Assembly: GCF_008329905.1 (NCBI RefSeq)
Contig: NZ_CP032155.1
Location: 4,216,001-4,280,000 of the forward strand
Origin: Mycobacterium sp. ELW1
GTDB lineage: Bacteria > Actinomycetota > Actinomycetes > Mycobacteriales > Mycobacteriaceae
Reading direction: 5' to 3'
DNA length: 64,000 bases
Below, piece after piece: positions 35,120 to 44,225 of this stretch. The position numbers were made by a program, and so were the translations under genes. The stretch's first letter is position 1. The number at the start of each line of letters is the position of its first letter. The notes beneath the pieces are model-generated. The model saw only the letters and a program-made list of their open reading frames with translations, was not told where the DNA came from and did no database searches.

Positions 35120-35779
35120 ATGGCACGTGATTCCGCGGCGGGGAACCGCCTGGAACGACGCAAGATGCAGACCCGGGCTGCTCTCGTTCGCGCAGCTCAG
35201 AGCTTCATCGCCGCCGGAAAGCTCAATGCGCCGGTGCTGGAGATCACCCAGGCCGCCGACGTCGGAATGGGCTCGTTCTACAACCACTTCGACAGCAAGG
35301 AACAGCTGTTCGAGGCCGCGGTCAACGACATCCTGGACGCGCTGGGCGCTTTGTTGGACAAGCTCGCGGTGGACGGCGAGGACCCGGCACTGACCTTCGC
35401 CCGCAGCTTCCGGATCGTCGGGCGGTTGTTTCGCCAGCGACCCGACACCTCCCGAGTACTGCTCAACACCGGGCTGACCCTGATGTACTCAGACCGCGGG
35501 CTGGGTCCGCGGGCATTGCGCGACATCACGGTCGCAGCCGCCGCCGGACGATTCACCGTGGCCGATCCGGAGCTGGCCCTGTCGATGGCGGCCGGAGCGC
35601 TGATGGGGCTGGGCCACCTTCTGCGCGCTCAACCGGAGCGCGACGGAGCCGAGGCGTCCGACCGCGCCACTCGCGGCGTGTTGGTCATGCTGGGACTGCC
35701 CGCCGAGGAGGCCGACGAGCTCTGCCGGCAACCCTTACCCGACCTCGACGAGCTCATCGGGTCCGACTCCGCCGCATAG
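35120..35779 (+). CDS. TetR-family regulator of operon A
   Basis: 219 residues. Helix-turn-helix APVLEITQAADVGMGSFYNHFDSKEQLF (residues ~37-64) is typical TetR. The C-terminal domain is helical with HLLRAQPERDGAEASDRATR. It is divergent from the VOC-FAH-MhpA-P450 operon with repeats in between, so it most likely represses that operon and itself until an aromatic intermediate binds. Its 3' end faces a second TetR gene that governs the other operon. Confidence 0.9.
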   Translation: MARDSAAGNRLERRKMQTRAALVRAAQSFIAAGKLNAPVLEITQAADVGMGSFYNHFDSKEQLFEAAVNDILDALGALLDKLAVDGEDPALTFARSFRIVGRLFRQRPDTSRVLLNTGLTLMYSDRGLGPRALRDITVAAAAGRFTVADPELALSMAAGALMGLGHLLRAQPERDGAEASDRATRGVLVMLGLPAEEADELCRQPLPDLDELIGSDSAA

Positions 35780-35819
35780 GCTTGGCGCCCAACGGTATTC
35801 GATCCTTCCGGCGGAAGCG

Positions 35820-36455
35820 CTATCGCGCCTCGTTCTCCTCGATCATCCGCATGGCGGTGTCATACAACGCTTGACCGTGGAGGGCGAACAAAGAGATGAG
35901 GTCCACGGCGTCGCCGCCGATCTCCTTGGCGATGAACAGCCCATCGGCACCGGCCACGGCATAGGTGGCGAGCTGACCCACCTGGGCCTCGGTGAGGCCG
36001 AAGCCCATCTCCCGGATGCTGTCGGAGAGCGCGGCGAACGCTTGCTGCCGCACCTGGATGAACATGGCCCGGGCCCGGGGCTCCTCCGGACGTCGCTCGA
36101 GGGCAAGCATCAAACCGAGGCGAAGGAAATCCGGCGAGTCGAGTAGCGCCTTGGCCGTCGCCGCCGCCACCTCCAGCAAGCGGTCCCGCGGCAGGCCGTC
36201 TTCGGGCAGCTGCCAGAGGGTGAGCCAGTTGGCGAAGCTTCGCTCGATGACCGCGGCGATCAGGTCGTCCTTGTCCGTGAAATGCCAGTAGATCGAGCTG
36301 GCCGGCAAGCCGCATTTGGCGCTGACCGCACCGATACTCGTTCCTTCGTAACCTCTTTCGGCGGCGATCTCGGTCGCGGCGTCGAGGATCTTTGTGCGCG
36401 ACAACTCGCCGTCAACACGTCGCGTCCGGCGCCTCGACTTCTCCGTTGCGGCCAT
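35820..36455 (-). CDS. TetR-family regulator of operon B
   Basis: 211 residues from ATG 36455. An Arg-rich start (EKSRRRTRRVDGELSRTKIL) leads into the helix-turn-helix TSIGAVSAKCGLPASSIYWHFTDKDDL. The gene is divergent from the plus-strand hydroxylase operon, and the gap carries a perfect 38-bp inverted repeat. Repression of that operon and of itself is the natural inference. The ligand would be a pathway intermediate. Confidence 0.9.
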   Translation of the reverse strand: MAATEKSRRRTRRVDGELSRTKILDAATEIAAERGYEGTSIGAVSAKCGLPASSIYWHFTDKDDLIAAVIERSFANWLTLWQLPEDGLPRDRLLEVAAATAKALLDSPDFLRLGLMLALERRPEEPRARAMFIQVRQQAFAALSDSIREMGFGLTEAQVGQLATYAVAGADGLFIAKEIGGDAVDLISLFALHGQALYDTAMRMIEENEAR

Positions 36456-36474
36456 CGTCTCCCACCTCTTGACT

Positions 36475-36512
36475 CTGTAGTGATCGCTACATTACCGTAG
36501 CGATCACTACAG
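36475..36512. promoter_or_regulatory. Perfect 16-bp-arm inverted repeat, operator of operon B
   Basis: CTGTAGTGATCGCTAC and GTAGCGATCACTACAG are exact reverse complements separated by six bases. Each arm itself holds a near-palindrome centred on GATC (TAGTGATCGCTA), so two TetR dimers could bind side by side. It lies midway between the TetR start and the operon B hydroxylase. Confidence 0.8.
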
Positions 36513-36558
36513 AACAAGTGCCGGTCGACGTGGACGGGCAGCCGGATCGGAGACAGCT

Positions 36559-38133
36559 ATGAGCAGCGCCTCGACGTACGACGTAGCAATCGTCGGCTAC
36601 GGTCCGGTGGGTGCGACCGCAGCCAATCTCCTAGGGCAGCTGGGCCTGAGAGTCGTTGTGGTGGAACGCGATCCCGATGTCTACTTCCGGGCCCGGGCCA
36701 TCTCCACCGACGAAGAGGTGCTCAGGATCTGGCAGCAGGTCGGGTTGGCCGACCAGCTCAACGCCGACATGCTGCCCGGTGCCGGCGCCGACTTCGTCGA
36801 CGCGCGCGGCGTCAGCATCGTCAAACTGCTCCCGGCGGATCGCGGCAACGGCCACCCGCCGCAGCAGTTCATCTACCAGCCGGCGGTGGAAGGCGTCCTG
36901 CGAAAGGGCGTGGCCCGTTTCCCGAACGTGTCGCTCCTTCTCGAACACGAGTGTCTGCGTCTGACCCAGCGGTCCGACTCGGTCGAGTTGATGCTCGCCG
37001 ACCTCCCCCGAGACCAATTCACGCGAGTCCGGGCCAGGTTTGTGATTGCCGCAGATGGCGGCTCGAGCGCCATTCGCGGGCAGCTGGGCATCGGTTTCAC
37101 CGGCCGTACATATTCGGAGCGCTGGATCGTCATCGATACCAAGGTGATCGAGAGCTGGCCGGGCCACGACCAACTGCGCTTTCACTGCAACCCCGAACGT
37201 CCGACGGTCGATTGCCCGACTCCGCTGGGACACCATCGATGGGAATTCCCAGTGCGCGAGCACGAGGACGAAGATGACCTCCTCACCGAGGACGCGATCT
37301 GGAAAGTACTGCACCGTCAGGGAATAACACGAGCGAACGTTCAGATCATCGGCTTCGCCTGCTACAACCACCACGTCCGATTCGCTGACCGGTGGCGGGT
37401 GGGCCGGGTCTTTCTCGCCGGCGATGCGGCGCATGCGATGCCACCATGGATCGGCCAAGGTATGTGCGCGGGTATCCGCGACGTCGCGAACCTGTGCTGG
37501 AAACTTCACGCCGTGCTGACCGACTGCCTACCCGATTCGGTGCTCGACACCTATCAGGAGGAACGGCTGCCGCACGTCAAGGAAGTCACCAGTCGTGCAG
37601 TGAAGGTCGGCAGTATCATCATCGAGCACAACACCATCCGAGCGGCCGTGCGCACTCGATTCTTCCGTTTCGCCGGCAAGCTTCCCGGCTTCACCGCGTG
37701 GTTGCGCAATCACCGATGGCTGCCCGACGCTCGCTACCGGACCGGCCTGCTTGCGCACAACGGCAACGCGGCCACCGGTTGGCTGATGCCTCAGCCGTGG
37801 GTCCTCGACGAACACGGTGCCACTGTTCGCCTCGATGATCTCATCGCAGGCAGGTGGACGATCGTGCGCACCGGCGCCGAACAGTCCTGGCTGCCTTGGC
37901 GATCGGCCGGTGTACCGGTTGTGAGGATCGTTGCGCCAGGTAGCGCTCCCTGCGCCGACTGCATCGTCGACCGCGACGGCAGGCTCATCGACTGGCTGGC
38001 GAAGAAGAAGGCAACGGTGCTCGCGGTGCGGCCCGACGGATTCGTCTACGCAGCCGGTGACGACGCCCACCCCCTGCCCGCTCCCCCGGCCGGGCTCACC
38101 GTACGAGCCACCCGAGTAAAGGACCACGCATGA
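36559..38133 (+). CDS. MhpA-type FAD-dependent aromatic hydroxylase (operon B)
   Basis: 524 residues. N-terminal FAD motif VAIVGYGPVGATAANLLGQL, DG motif AADGGSSAIRGQLG and second FAD motif FLAGDAAHAMPPWIGQGMCA. It is the same class as the operon A hydroxylase but clearly diverged from it, so the two are unlikely to be simple duplicates with the same substrate. First gene of operon B; the stop overlaps the hydrolase ATG in ATGA. The C-terminal thioredoxin-like extension (LDDLIAGRWTIVRTG) is typical for MhpA relatives. Confidence 0.92.
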   Translation: MSSASTYDVAIVGYGPVGATAANLLGQLGLRVVVVERDPDVYFRARAISTDEEVLRIWQQVGLADQLNADMLPGAGADFVDARGVSIVKLLPADRGNGHPPQQFIYQPAVEGVLRKGVARFPNVSLLLEHECLRLTQRSDSVELMLADLPRDQFTRVRARFVIAADGGSSAIRGQLGIGFTGRTYSERWIVIDTKVIESWPGHDQLRFHCNPERPTVDCPTPLGHHRWEFPVREHEDEDDLLTEDAIWKVLHRQGITRANVQIIGFACYNHHVRFADRWRVGRVFLAGDAAHAMPPWIGQGMCAGIRDVANLCWKLHAVLTDCLPDSVLDTYQEERLPHVKEVTSRAVKVGSIIIEHNTIRAAVRTRFFRFAGKLPGFTAWLRNHRWLPDARYRTGLLAHNGNAATGWLMPQPWVLDEHGATVRLDDLIAGRWTIVRTGAEQSWLPWRSAGVPVVRIVAPGSAPCADCIVDRDGRLIDWLAKKKATVLAVRPDGFVYAAGDDAHPLPAPPAGLTVRATRVKDHA

Positions 38134-38996
38134 CCACTGTGCAATCCGAGTACCACGTCCGCGCCAACGGTGCCGACATCTTCGTGACGGACACCGGCGG
38201 CGACGGCCCGCCCGTCGTGCTGCTGCACGGCGGCGGTCCCGGGGCATCGGGGCTGTCGAATTTTTCGCGCAACATCGACGCACTGGCCCGCAGCCACCGT
38301 GTCGTGGTCCCCGACATGCCGGGCTACGGACGGTCGAGCAAGTTCGTCGATCATCGCGACCCGTTCGGCTATCTGGCCGACACGCTGCGCGGACTGCTCG
38401 ACGAATTGGGTTTGGTCACAGCTCATCTGGTGGGCAACTCCTACGGCGGTGCGGCTGCGCTGCGCCTGGCCCTGGACACCCCGCACCGGGTGGACAAGCT
38501 GGTCCTCATGGGCCCCGGCGGGATCGGCACCACCCGCGGACTGCCCACCGAAGGGTTGAAAAGCCTGCTGTCGTATTACACAGGCGAGGGGCCCAGCCGT
38601 GCCAAGCTCGCCACATTCATCCGCGACTACCTGGTCTTCGACGGCGCGGCGGTACCCGACGACCTGATCGATCTGCGGTACCGGGCGTCGATCGATCCTG
38701 AGGTGGTCGCCAACCCGCCACTGCGCCGGCCGTCCGGGATACGCACCCTGTGGCGAATGGATCTGACCCGGGACAAACGGCTGCGCCGGCTCGGCACACC
38801 CACCCTGGTGTTGTGGGGGCGAGACGACAAGGTCAACCGGCCGTCGGGCGGGCCGATGCTGCTCACTAGGATGCCCAACGCCGAACTCGTCATGACCTCG
38901 CACACCGGGCACTGGATGCAGTGGGAGCGAGCCGAGCTGTTCAACGATCTGGTGGCCGAGTTCCTCTCTCCCGCATCGAAGCTGGCTCTCTCATGA
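38130..38996 (+). CDS. Alpha/beta hydrolase, meta-cleavage product C-C hydrolase type
   Basis: 288 residues. Oxyanion loop LLHGGGPGASGLSNF is characteristic of MhpC/BphD/HsaD hydrolases. The nucleophile is Ser in VGNSYGGAAAL, the acid Asp is in WGRDDKVNRPSG and the base His is in SHTGHWMQWE. These enzymes split the vinylogous diketone made by extradiol dioxygenases, releasing a carboxylic acid and a dienoate. It sits between the hydroxylase and the dioxygenase with ATGA overlaps on both sides. Confidence 0.92.
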   Translation: MTTVQSEYHVRANGADIFVTDTGGDGPPVVLLHGGGPGASGLSNFSRNIDALARSHRVVVPDMPGYGRSSKFVDHRDPFGYLADTLRGLLDELGLVTAHLVGNSYGGAAALRLALDTPHRVDKLVLMGPGGIGTTRGLPTEGLKSLLSYYTGEGPSRAKLATFIRDYLVFDGAAVPDDLIDLRYRASIDPEVVANPPLRRPSGIRTLWRMDLTRDKRLRRLGTPTLVLWGRDDKVNRPSGGPMLLTRMPNAELVMTSHTGHWMQWERAELFNDLVAEFLSPASKLALS

Positions 38997-39994
38997 ACAC
39001 CGACGTATTCGGGAGAGTGCATCTGGGCTACCTCGTCGTCGAGACCCAGAAGTTCTCCGACTGGGCCAGATTCGGCCGTGACGCCATCGGCATGCACCTC
39101 GACGACGCGCTGCCCGATGTGTTGCGGTTCCGCCTCGACGACAACGCCTGCCGCTTCCTGCTGCGGCGCGGACCTGCTGAAGACACCACCGCCCTGGGTT
39201 GGGAGGTCGACGACCACGGCTGCTTCGAGACCATCGAAGCGCGCGTGCGCGGCCACGGAGTGCCGGTGACCCAGGGCTCGGCGGAGGAATCCGCATTGCG
39301 CGGCGTCGAGCGTTTCATTCGCTTTCCGGGTCCCAACGGGCTGACCCAGGAGGTGTACGTCAGCTCTTCCCCCGCGCGGACACCGCTGCGACTCGGCACC
39401 AGCGGGTTCGTCACCGGCGCAAGCGGAATGGGCCATGTCGCGATCGCGACCAGCAAGCCGCACCAGATGCGCGGGTATTACAGCACGGTGTTCGATGCGC
39501 GTCTGTCCGACTACATCGATGAGACGATCAGCGGACTGAAGTTCAAGATCCGGTTCCTGCGGGTCAACGAACGCCATCACAGCGTCGCCATCGCGTCGGT
39601 GAACCGACTGCCGGTCAACCCCATTCGTACCCGGATCCAGCACTGCAATGTCCAAGTCGCCGAACTCGACGACATGACAAGGGCCTACCAGAGAGTCAAA
39701 GAACTCGGGTTCGACATGGCGCTCTCCATCGGGCAGCACACCAACGACAAAGAGCTGTCGTTCTACGCGGTGAGCCCGTCGGGCTTCGAATGGGAAGTGG
39801 GCTGGAACCCGATTGTCGTCGATGAATCCACCTGGGAACCCAGCACTCACGCAGGTATCAGCATCTGGGGTCACACTCCGGAGGGCAGCACAGTCGTGCA
39901 GCTGATGGAGAGATTCAAGACAGGTGCTCACTCCGTGCTGCACCGTGAAGCCACCATGCCGGCTCTGGCCGGAGCCGGCATCGCCGATGACTGA
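38993..39994 (+). CDS. VOC extradiol ring-cleavage dioxygenase (operon B)
   Basis: 333 residues from ATG 38993, overlapping the hydrolase stop. Two VOC modules; the catalytic Fe(II) ligands lie in GMGHVAIAT, RIQHCNVQVAELDD and GFEWEVGWNP. It is BphC/HsaC-like in layout. The order hydroxylase, C-C hydrolase, dioxygenase completes a canonical meta-cleavage triad. The C-terminal tail past the last ligand (~60 residues) is longer than in BphC. Confidence 0.9.
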   Translation: MNTDVFGRVHLGYLVVETQKFSDWARFGRDAIGMHLDDALPDVLRFRLDDNACRFLLRRGPAEDTTALGWEVDDHGCFETIEARVRGHGVPVTQGSAEESALRGVERFIRFPGPNGLTQEVYVSSSPARTPLRLGTSGFVTGASGMGHVAIATSKPHQMRGYYSTVFDARLSDYIDETISGLKFKIRFLRVNERHHSVAIASVNRLPVNPIRTRIQHCNVQVAELDDMTRAYQRVKELGFDMALSIGQHTNDKELSFYAVSPSGFEWEVGWNPIVVDESTWEPSTHAGISIWGHTPEGSTVVQLMERFKTGAHSVLHREATMPALAGAGIADD

Positions 39995-40007
39995 CAGGAG
40001 ACCCGCC

Positions 40008-41807
40008 ATGAGCGATGAGCCCAACTCGTCCACCCACGGCCCGTCGCGGCGCCGATTCCTCGCCCTGGCCGCCGGTGGCGCAGCAGCCGTACCACTGCTG
40101 ACCTCCTGCGGATCAGGTACCACGACCACTCCCGCCGCGTCGAGCCCGGCATTGACCAAACCGGCTGCTCCGCAACGTGGTTCACATCCGAACATCATGT
40201 TCGTGTTCACCGACCAGGAGCGCTACTTTTCGTCCTGGCCGACCGGCATGTCGTTGCCCGCCCGAGAACGCCTCGCCGCCAAGGGCGTCGCGTTCCACAA
40301 TCACTACAGCTCGGCGGTGATGTGCACGAGCTCGCGGGCGGTGCTGCTGACCGGGCTGCAGACTCCTGACAACGGGATGTTCGAGAATGCCGACCTGCCC
40401 TATGTCAAGGCGATGAGCACCGGGGTGCCCACCATCGGGCATTTGCTGCGCAAAGCCGGCTATTACACCGCCTACCAAGGAAAGTGGCATCTCGACGCGG
40501 CCTTCGACCGGGAGCCTGTCCGGGAGGTGCTCACCGACCGCATGGATGCGTACGGCTTCTCGGACTTCGGACTACCAGTGGACTCGCTGGCCCACGACCT
40601 CGGCGGCTACACCACGGACTCGGTGATCGCCGCCGGTGCCCAGTCATGGCTGCGTAACACGGGACGACCGATGGCCGACGACGGCAAGCCGTGGGCGCTA
40701 TTCGTGAGTCTGATCAATCCGCACGACATCATGTACTTCAACACCGACAAGCCCGGTGAGCGCGTTCAAGACACCGGCACGCTGCTGATGCACGCCGCGC
40801 GGGCACCCGAGCACGCCCTGTATCAGCAACATTGGGAGAGCGCCCTGCCCGCGAGCCTCACGCAGTCGATGCAGGAACCGGGCCGTCCCGCCGCCCATCG
40901 CGAATTCCTCAAAGCCTGGGGTTACACCCTGGGCGCCATTCCACCCGAACCGGACCGTTGGCAGCGCTTCACCGACTTTTACCTCAACAGCATCCGCTCG
41001 GTCGACCAGCAGATGTCGCTGCTGCTCAACGAACTCGACGATCTCGCCCTGACCGGCAACACCATCGTGGTCTTCACCTCTGATCACGGCGAGATGGCCG
41101 GGGCGCACGGGCTGCGCGGTAAGGGGCCTTTCGCCTACCAGGAGGCGATCCACCTGCCCATGCACGTCGTGCACCCGGACGTAACCGGCGGACAGGACCT
41201 GACCGCGCTCACCAGCCACATCGATCTGGTGCCGAGTCTGCTCGCGATGGCCGGTGTGGCCGCAGGCGATGTCGATGAGCTCGCCGGGCGGACGTTGCCC
41301 GGCAAGGACTTCAGCGCGGCGCTGTCCAACCCGGGCAGTGCTGACGTGCATGCGGTTCGGGACAGTGTGCTGTTCACCTACAGCGGGCTGGCGACCAACG
41401 ACAGCGACGCGGTGAAGCTGTTCGCGGAGGCGAAAGCAGCCGGCCAGGATCCTCGACAACTGATGCAGACCAGTGGATTTCGGCCGGACCTCACCAAGCG
41501 CGGCAGTGTGCGCACAATGTTCGACGGACGGTACAAACTCAGCCGGTATTTTGCCCCTGCCCAGCGCAACGTACCGACGAATCTCGACGACCTGTACCGG
41601 TTCAACGACGTCGAGCTGTACGACCTGCAGTCCGATCCCGCGGAGATGACCAACCTTGCCGGGATCAAGGGTGAGCACGCCGACCTGGTGATGTCGGCCA
41701 GCGCCCGGCTCGAGGCAGTGATCAAGTCCGAAATCGGAGTCGACGACGGACGCGAGATGCCTCAGTTCGGCGACATCGACTGGCAGATCGACCGGATGGA
41801 TCTCTAA
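40008..41807 (+). CDS. Tat-exported lipoprotein sulfatase
   Basis: 599 residues. SRRRFLALAAGG (residues 13-24) is a twin-arginine signal and PLLTSC a lipobox with Cys34, so the enzyme should be folded in the cytoplasm, exported by Tat and lipid-anchored outside. PNIMFVFTDQ opens the sulfatase fold. VMCTSSRAVLLTGLQ holds the formylglycine site (Cys106, C-x-S-S-R), which needs maturation by a generating enzyme encoded elsewhere. GKWHLD and FTSDHGEMAGAHGLRGKGP are metal and sulfate-site motifs. AGGAG at 39996-40000 sets the start, 13 bases after the dioxygenase stop. Its place in operon B suggests desulfation of an incoming aryl or steroid sulfate. Confidence 0.92.
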   Translation: MSDEPNSSTHGPSRRRFLALAAGGAAAVPLLTSCGSGTTTTPAASSPALTKPAAPQRGSHPNIMFVFTDQERYFSSWPTGMSLPARERLAAKGVAFHNHYSSAVMCTSSRAVLLTGLQTPDNGMFENADLPYVKAMSTGVPTIGHLLRKAGYYTAYQGKWHLDAAFDREPVREVLTDRMDAYGFSDFGLPVDSLAHDLGGYTTDSVIAAGAQSWLRNTGRPMADDGKPWALFVSLINPHDIMYFNTDKPGERVQDTGTLLMHAARAPEHALYQQHWESALPASLTQSMQEPGRPAAHREFLKAWGYTLGAIPPEPDRWQRFTDFYLNSIRSVDQQMSLLLNELDDLALTGNTIVVFTSDHGEMAGAHGLRGKGPFAYQEAIHLPMHVVHPDVTGGQDLTALTSHIDLVPSLLAMAGVAAGDVDELAGRTLPGKDFSAALSNPGSADVHAVRDSVLFTYSGLATNDSDAVKLFAEAKAAGQDPRQLMQTSGFRPDLTKRGSVRTMFDGRYKLSRYFAPAQRNVPTNLDDLYRFNDVELYDLQSDPAEMTNLAGIKGEHADLVMSASARLEAVIKSEIGVDDGREMPQFGDIDWQIDRMDL

Positions 41808-41822
41808 ACCGGCCGCGGCTGA

Positions 41823-42671
41823 TCAGCTGGTGGCGCGCACCAAGAATGGCAGCAGCAGGTCGGCGAACCGCTTCGGGCATTCGAGCTGAGGCATGTGGCC
41901 GACGCGGTTGAGCAGATGGACCTCGGCGTGGGGGTATACCCGCATCGCCGTACGGATGTGGTGTGCGGGCAGGACGCGATCCCGGGTGCCCCAGACGATC
42001 AGCGTCGGACGCGGCGTCCGGGCCACGCCTGCGGCGAGGTCACGGCGCCACTCCGGGCGCACCCCGCGTGGCGTGCCGAGCGCGAGCGCGGTCTCACGCA
42101 TCACCTCGCCGGCGCCGGGCACCGACCCGACGGCGAACGCGTGGTCGATGCGCTCCTTGGTGGCGGTTGCCTTGTCGCCGTGGATCAGCCGTTCCATCAG
42201 CACGGCACTCGCGCGGGTGGGTCGTCGGATGCTCATCGGGCCGAGTACCGGCATGGTGAGCATCCGCAGCAGCATGGTCACCTCGCTACCGAAACCGGCG
42301 CTGTTGATAAGAGCCAGGCTCGCGATCCGCTCCGGCTGATCGACGAGGATGTGCTGGGCGATGGCGCCGCCGAGCGAGTTACCCACCACATGGGCGGGTC
42401 TGGTCTCCCCCAACGCATCGAGGGCGGCGATGACCCCCGCCGCCAGCACCGGCAAGGTGATGGTTTGTCGCGGGCGCTCGGAGAAGCCGAAGCCCGGCAC
42501 GTCGAGCGAGATCGTCCGGTAGGACTGGGCCAGCCGTTCGTGCTGCGGCGCCCAATCCTCCAGGCTTCGACCGATGCCGTGGATGAGCAGAACCGGCGGA
42601 TTCCCGGGGTCACCGTCCACCCTGACCCGGGTGCGACGGCCCTCCACCTCGACGAAAGAGGTGCGACTCAC
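41823..42671 (-). CDS. Alpha/beta hydrolase coupled to the Baeyer-Villiger monooxygenase
   Basis: 282 residues with a GTG start that overlaps the upstream gene's stop in GTGA (42668-42671). LLIHGIGRSLEDW (oxyanion loop), VGNSLGGAIAQH (nucleophile Ser), WGTRDRVLPAHH (Asp) and NRVGHMPQLECP (His) define the triad. Coupled to a Baeyer-Villiger enzyme, it may hydrolyse the ester or lactone that enzyme makes, which is a common pairing. Convergent with the sulfatase. Confidence 0.9.
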   Translation of the reverse strand: MSRTSFVEVEGRRTRVRVDGDPGNPPVLLIHGIGRSLEDWAPQHERLAQSYRTISLDVPGFGFSERPRQTITLPVLAAGVIAALDALGETRPAHVVGNSLGGAIAQHILVDQPERIASLALINSAGFGSEVTMLLRMLTMPVLGPMSIRRPTRASAVLMERLIHGDKATATKERIDHAFAVGSVPGAGEVMRETALALGTPRGVRPEWRRDLAAGVARTPRPTLIVWGTRDRVLPAHHIRTAMRVYPHAEVHLLNRVGHMPQLECPKRFADLLLPFLVRATS

Positions 42672-44206
42672 GCTGTAATCGCTCCCGCCTCCAGGCCCGA
42701 AACCGCCTCTGTCCCAACGGCTGTGCTGAACCGCAAGGCCGGATCATCGACAGGGCCTTTACGCAGCCGGTTGTGATCCGCCCAGTAGTCCATCTCCACC
42801 GTCCAGGGACCGCTCGAGCCCTGCTGGGGGAACAGGTCGACCGAACGCTGCACGTAGCCGGCCGAGAAGTCGAGCATCGGGCGCTTGTCCATGTGCGGGT
42901 CATCGACGATGGGGACGACCGTCGTGTAGCCGTGCCGATCCATGTACGCCAGGAGCCGGCACAGATGTTCGCACACCAGCCCGACCTTCAGCGTCCACGA
43001 CGAGTTCGTGTACCCGAACGCGAACGCAAGGTTGGGGATGTCGGAGATCATGAAGCTCTTGTACAGCAGCGAGTCGTTCGGATTCTTCACCTCGCCGTCG
43101 ACGGACACCTGGATTCCGCCGAGCGGCAGCAGCTTCAAACCGGTTGCGGTCACGATGATGTCGGCGTCGAGCGTCTTCCCGGACTCCAGCAGGATCCCGG
43201 TCTTGGTGAACCGCGCGATGCGGTCGGTGACCACCGACGCCTTACCCCGCGCGATCGTGCGGAACAGGTCCGCGTCGGGCACCGCGCACAAGCGCTGATC
43301 CCACGGGTTGTAGGTGGGGTTGAAGTGGGTGTCGACCTCGAAGCCTTCGGGCAGCGCTTTGACGTTCAACGAGCGGATGATCCGGCGCGCCAGCTTGGGA
43401 TGGCGCTGGCACAGGTTGTAGATGAACCTGCCCTTCCCGATGTTGAAACGGCGGGTCGCGGCGTAGGCGGCCTTGGGCGGCAGCACCTTCCGCAGCGAGT
43501 TGGCGATCGGGTCCTTGCGCGGCAGCGGCATCACGTAGGACGGCGAGCGCTGCAACATGGTGATGTGTTCGACGTCGCCGGCCATCGCGGGGATCAATGT
43601 GACCGCGGTGGCGCCACTGCCGATCACGACAACCTTCTTGCCCGTGTAGTCGAGATCTTCCGGCCAGGACTGCGGATGCACGATCCGTCCCTCGAAATCC
43701 TCTTCACCCTCGAAGTGCGGTCGATGTCCGCCGGCGTAGTCGTAGTAGCCGGTGGCCCCGAACAGCCAGTCGCAGGTCACCTCGAACTGCTCGCCGTCGC
43801 GCTCCAGCGCGACCGTCCACTGCGCGGTGTCCGAGGCGAAGTTGGCCCGTAACACCTTGTGGTGCAGATAGATTCGACGGCCTAGGTCGTCCTCGTCAAT
43901 GACCTCGTGCAGGTAGTCGAGGATCTCGTGAGCGTCGGCGATCGCGTTGTCAGACGTCCACGGCTTGAACTCGTAGCCGAAGGTGTGCAGGTCGGAATCC
44001 GACCGGATGCCCGGATAGCGGAACAGGTCCCAGGTGCCCCCGATCGCATCGCGGCTGTCGACGATCGCAAAGCTCTTACCGGGCTGCATGGTGGCCAGAT
44101 AGTGGCCCATTCCGAGGCCGGAGATTCCGGCACCGACGATCAGTACATCGACGTGGCCGCGCAGCGGCTGTGTCGGGCGGACCTGGTTGAGCGAGTTCAC
44201 GGTCAT
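42668..44206 (-). CDS. EthA/MymA-like flavin Baeyer-Villiger monooxygenase
   Basis: 512 residues. FAD motif VLIVGAGISGLGMGHYL, the conserved GGTWDLFRYPGIRSDSDLHTFG, the HPQSWPEDLDYTGKKVVVIGSGATAVTL block (NADPH GxGxxA) and TATGLKLLPLGG all match the EthA/MymA group. These convert ketones to esters or lactones, or S-oxygenate thioamides. It is the first gene of a two-gene operon with the hydrolase and divergent from a TetR gene, an arrangement also seen for ethA-ethR, although sequence alone does not make it the ethA orthologue. Confidence 0.92.
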   Translation of the reverse strand: MTVNSLNQVRPTQPLRGHVDVLIVGAGISGLGMGHYLATMQPGKSFAIVDSRDAIGGTWDLFRYPGIRSDSDLHTFGYEFKPWTSDNAIADAHEILDYLHEVIDEDDLGRRIYLHHKVLRANFASDTAQWTVALERDGEQFEVTCDWLFGATGYYDYAGGHRPHFEGEEDFEGRIVHPQSWPEDLDYTGKKVVVIGSGATAVTLIPAMAGDVEHITMLQRSPSYVMPLPRKDPIANSLRKVLPPKAAYAATRRFNIGKGRFIYNLCQRHPKLARRIIRSLNVKALPEGFEVDTHFNPTYNPWDQRLCAVPDADLFRTIARGKASVVTDRIARFTKTGILLESGKTLDADIIVTATGLKLLPLGGIQVSVDGEVKNPNDSLLYKSFMISDIPNLAFAFGYTNSSWTLKVGLVCEHLCRLLAYMDRHGYTTVVPIVDDPHMDKRPMLDFSAGYVQRSVDLFPQQGSSGPWTVEMDYWADHNRLRKGPVDDPALRFSTAVGTEAVSGLEAGAITA

Positions 44207-44225
44207 TCGGGCACTCTCTGGCGTA

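Noticed and set aside
35804..35818. CTTCCG-g-CGGAAG palindrome between the convergent TetR genes as a terminator
   Set aside because: The arms are separated by a single base, too tight for an RNA hairpin; at best a short DNA palindrome.
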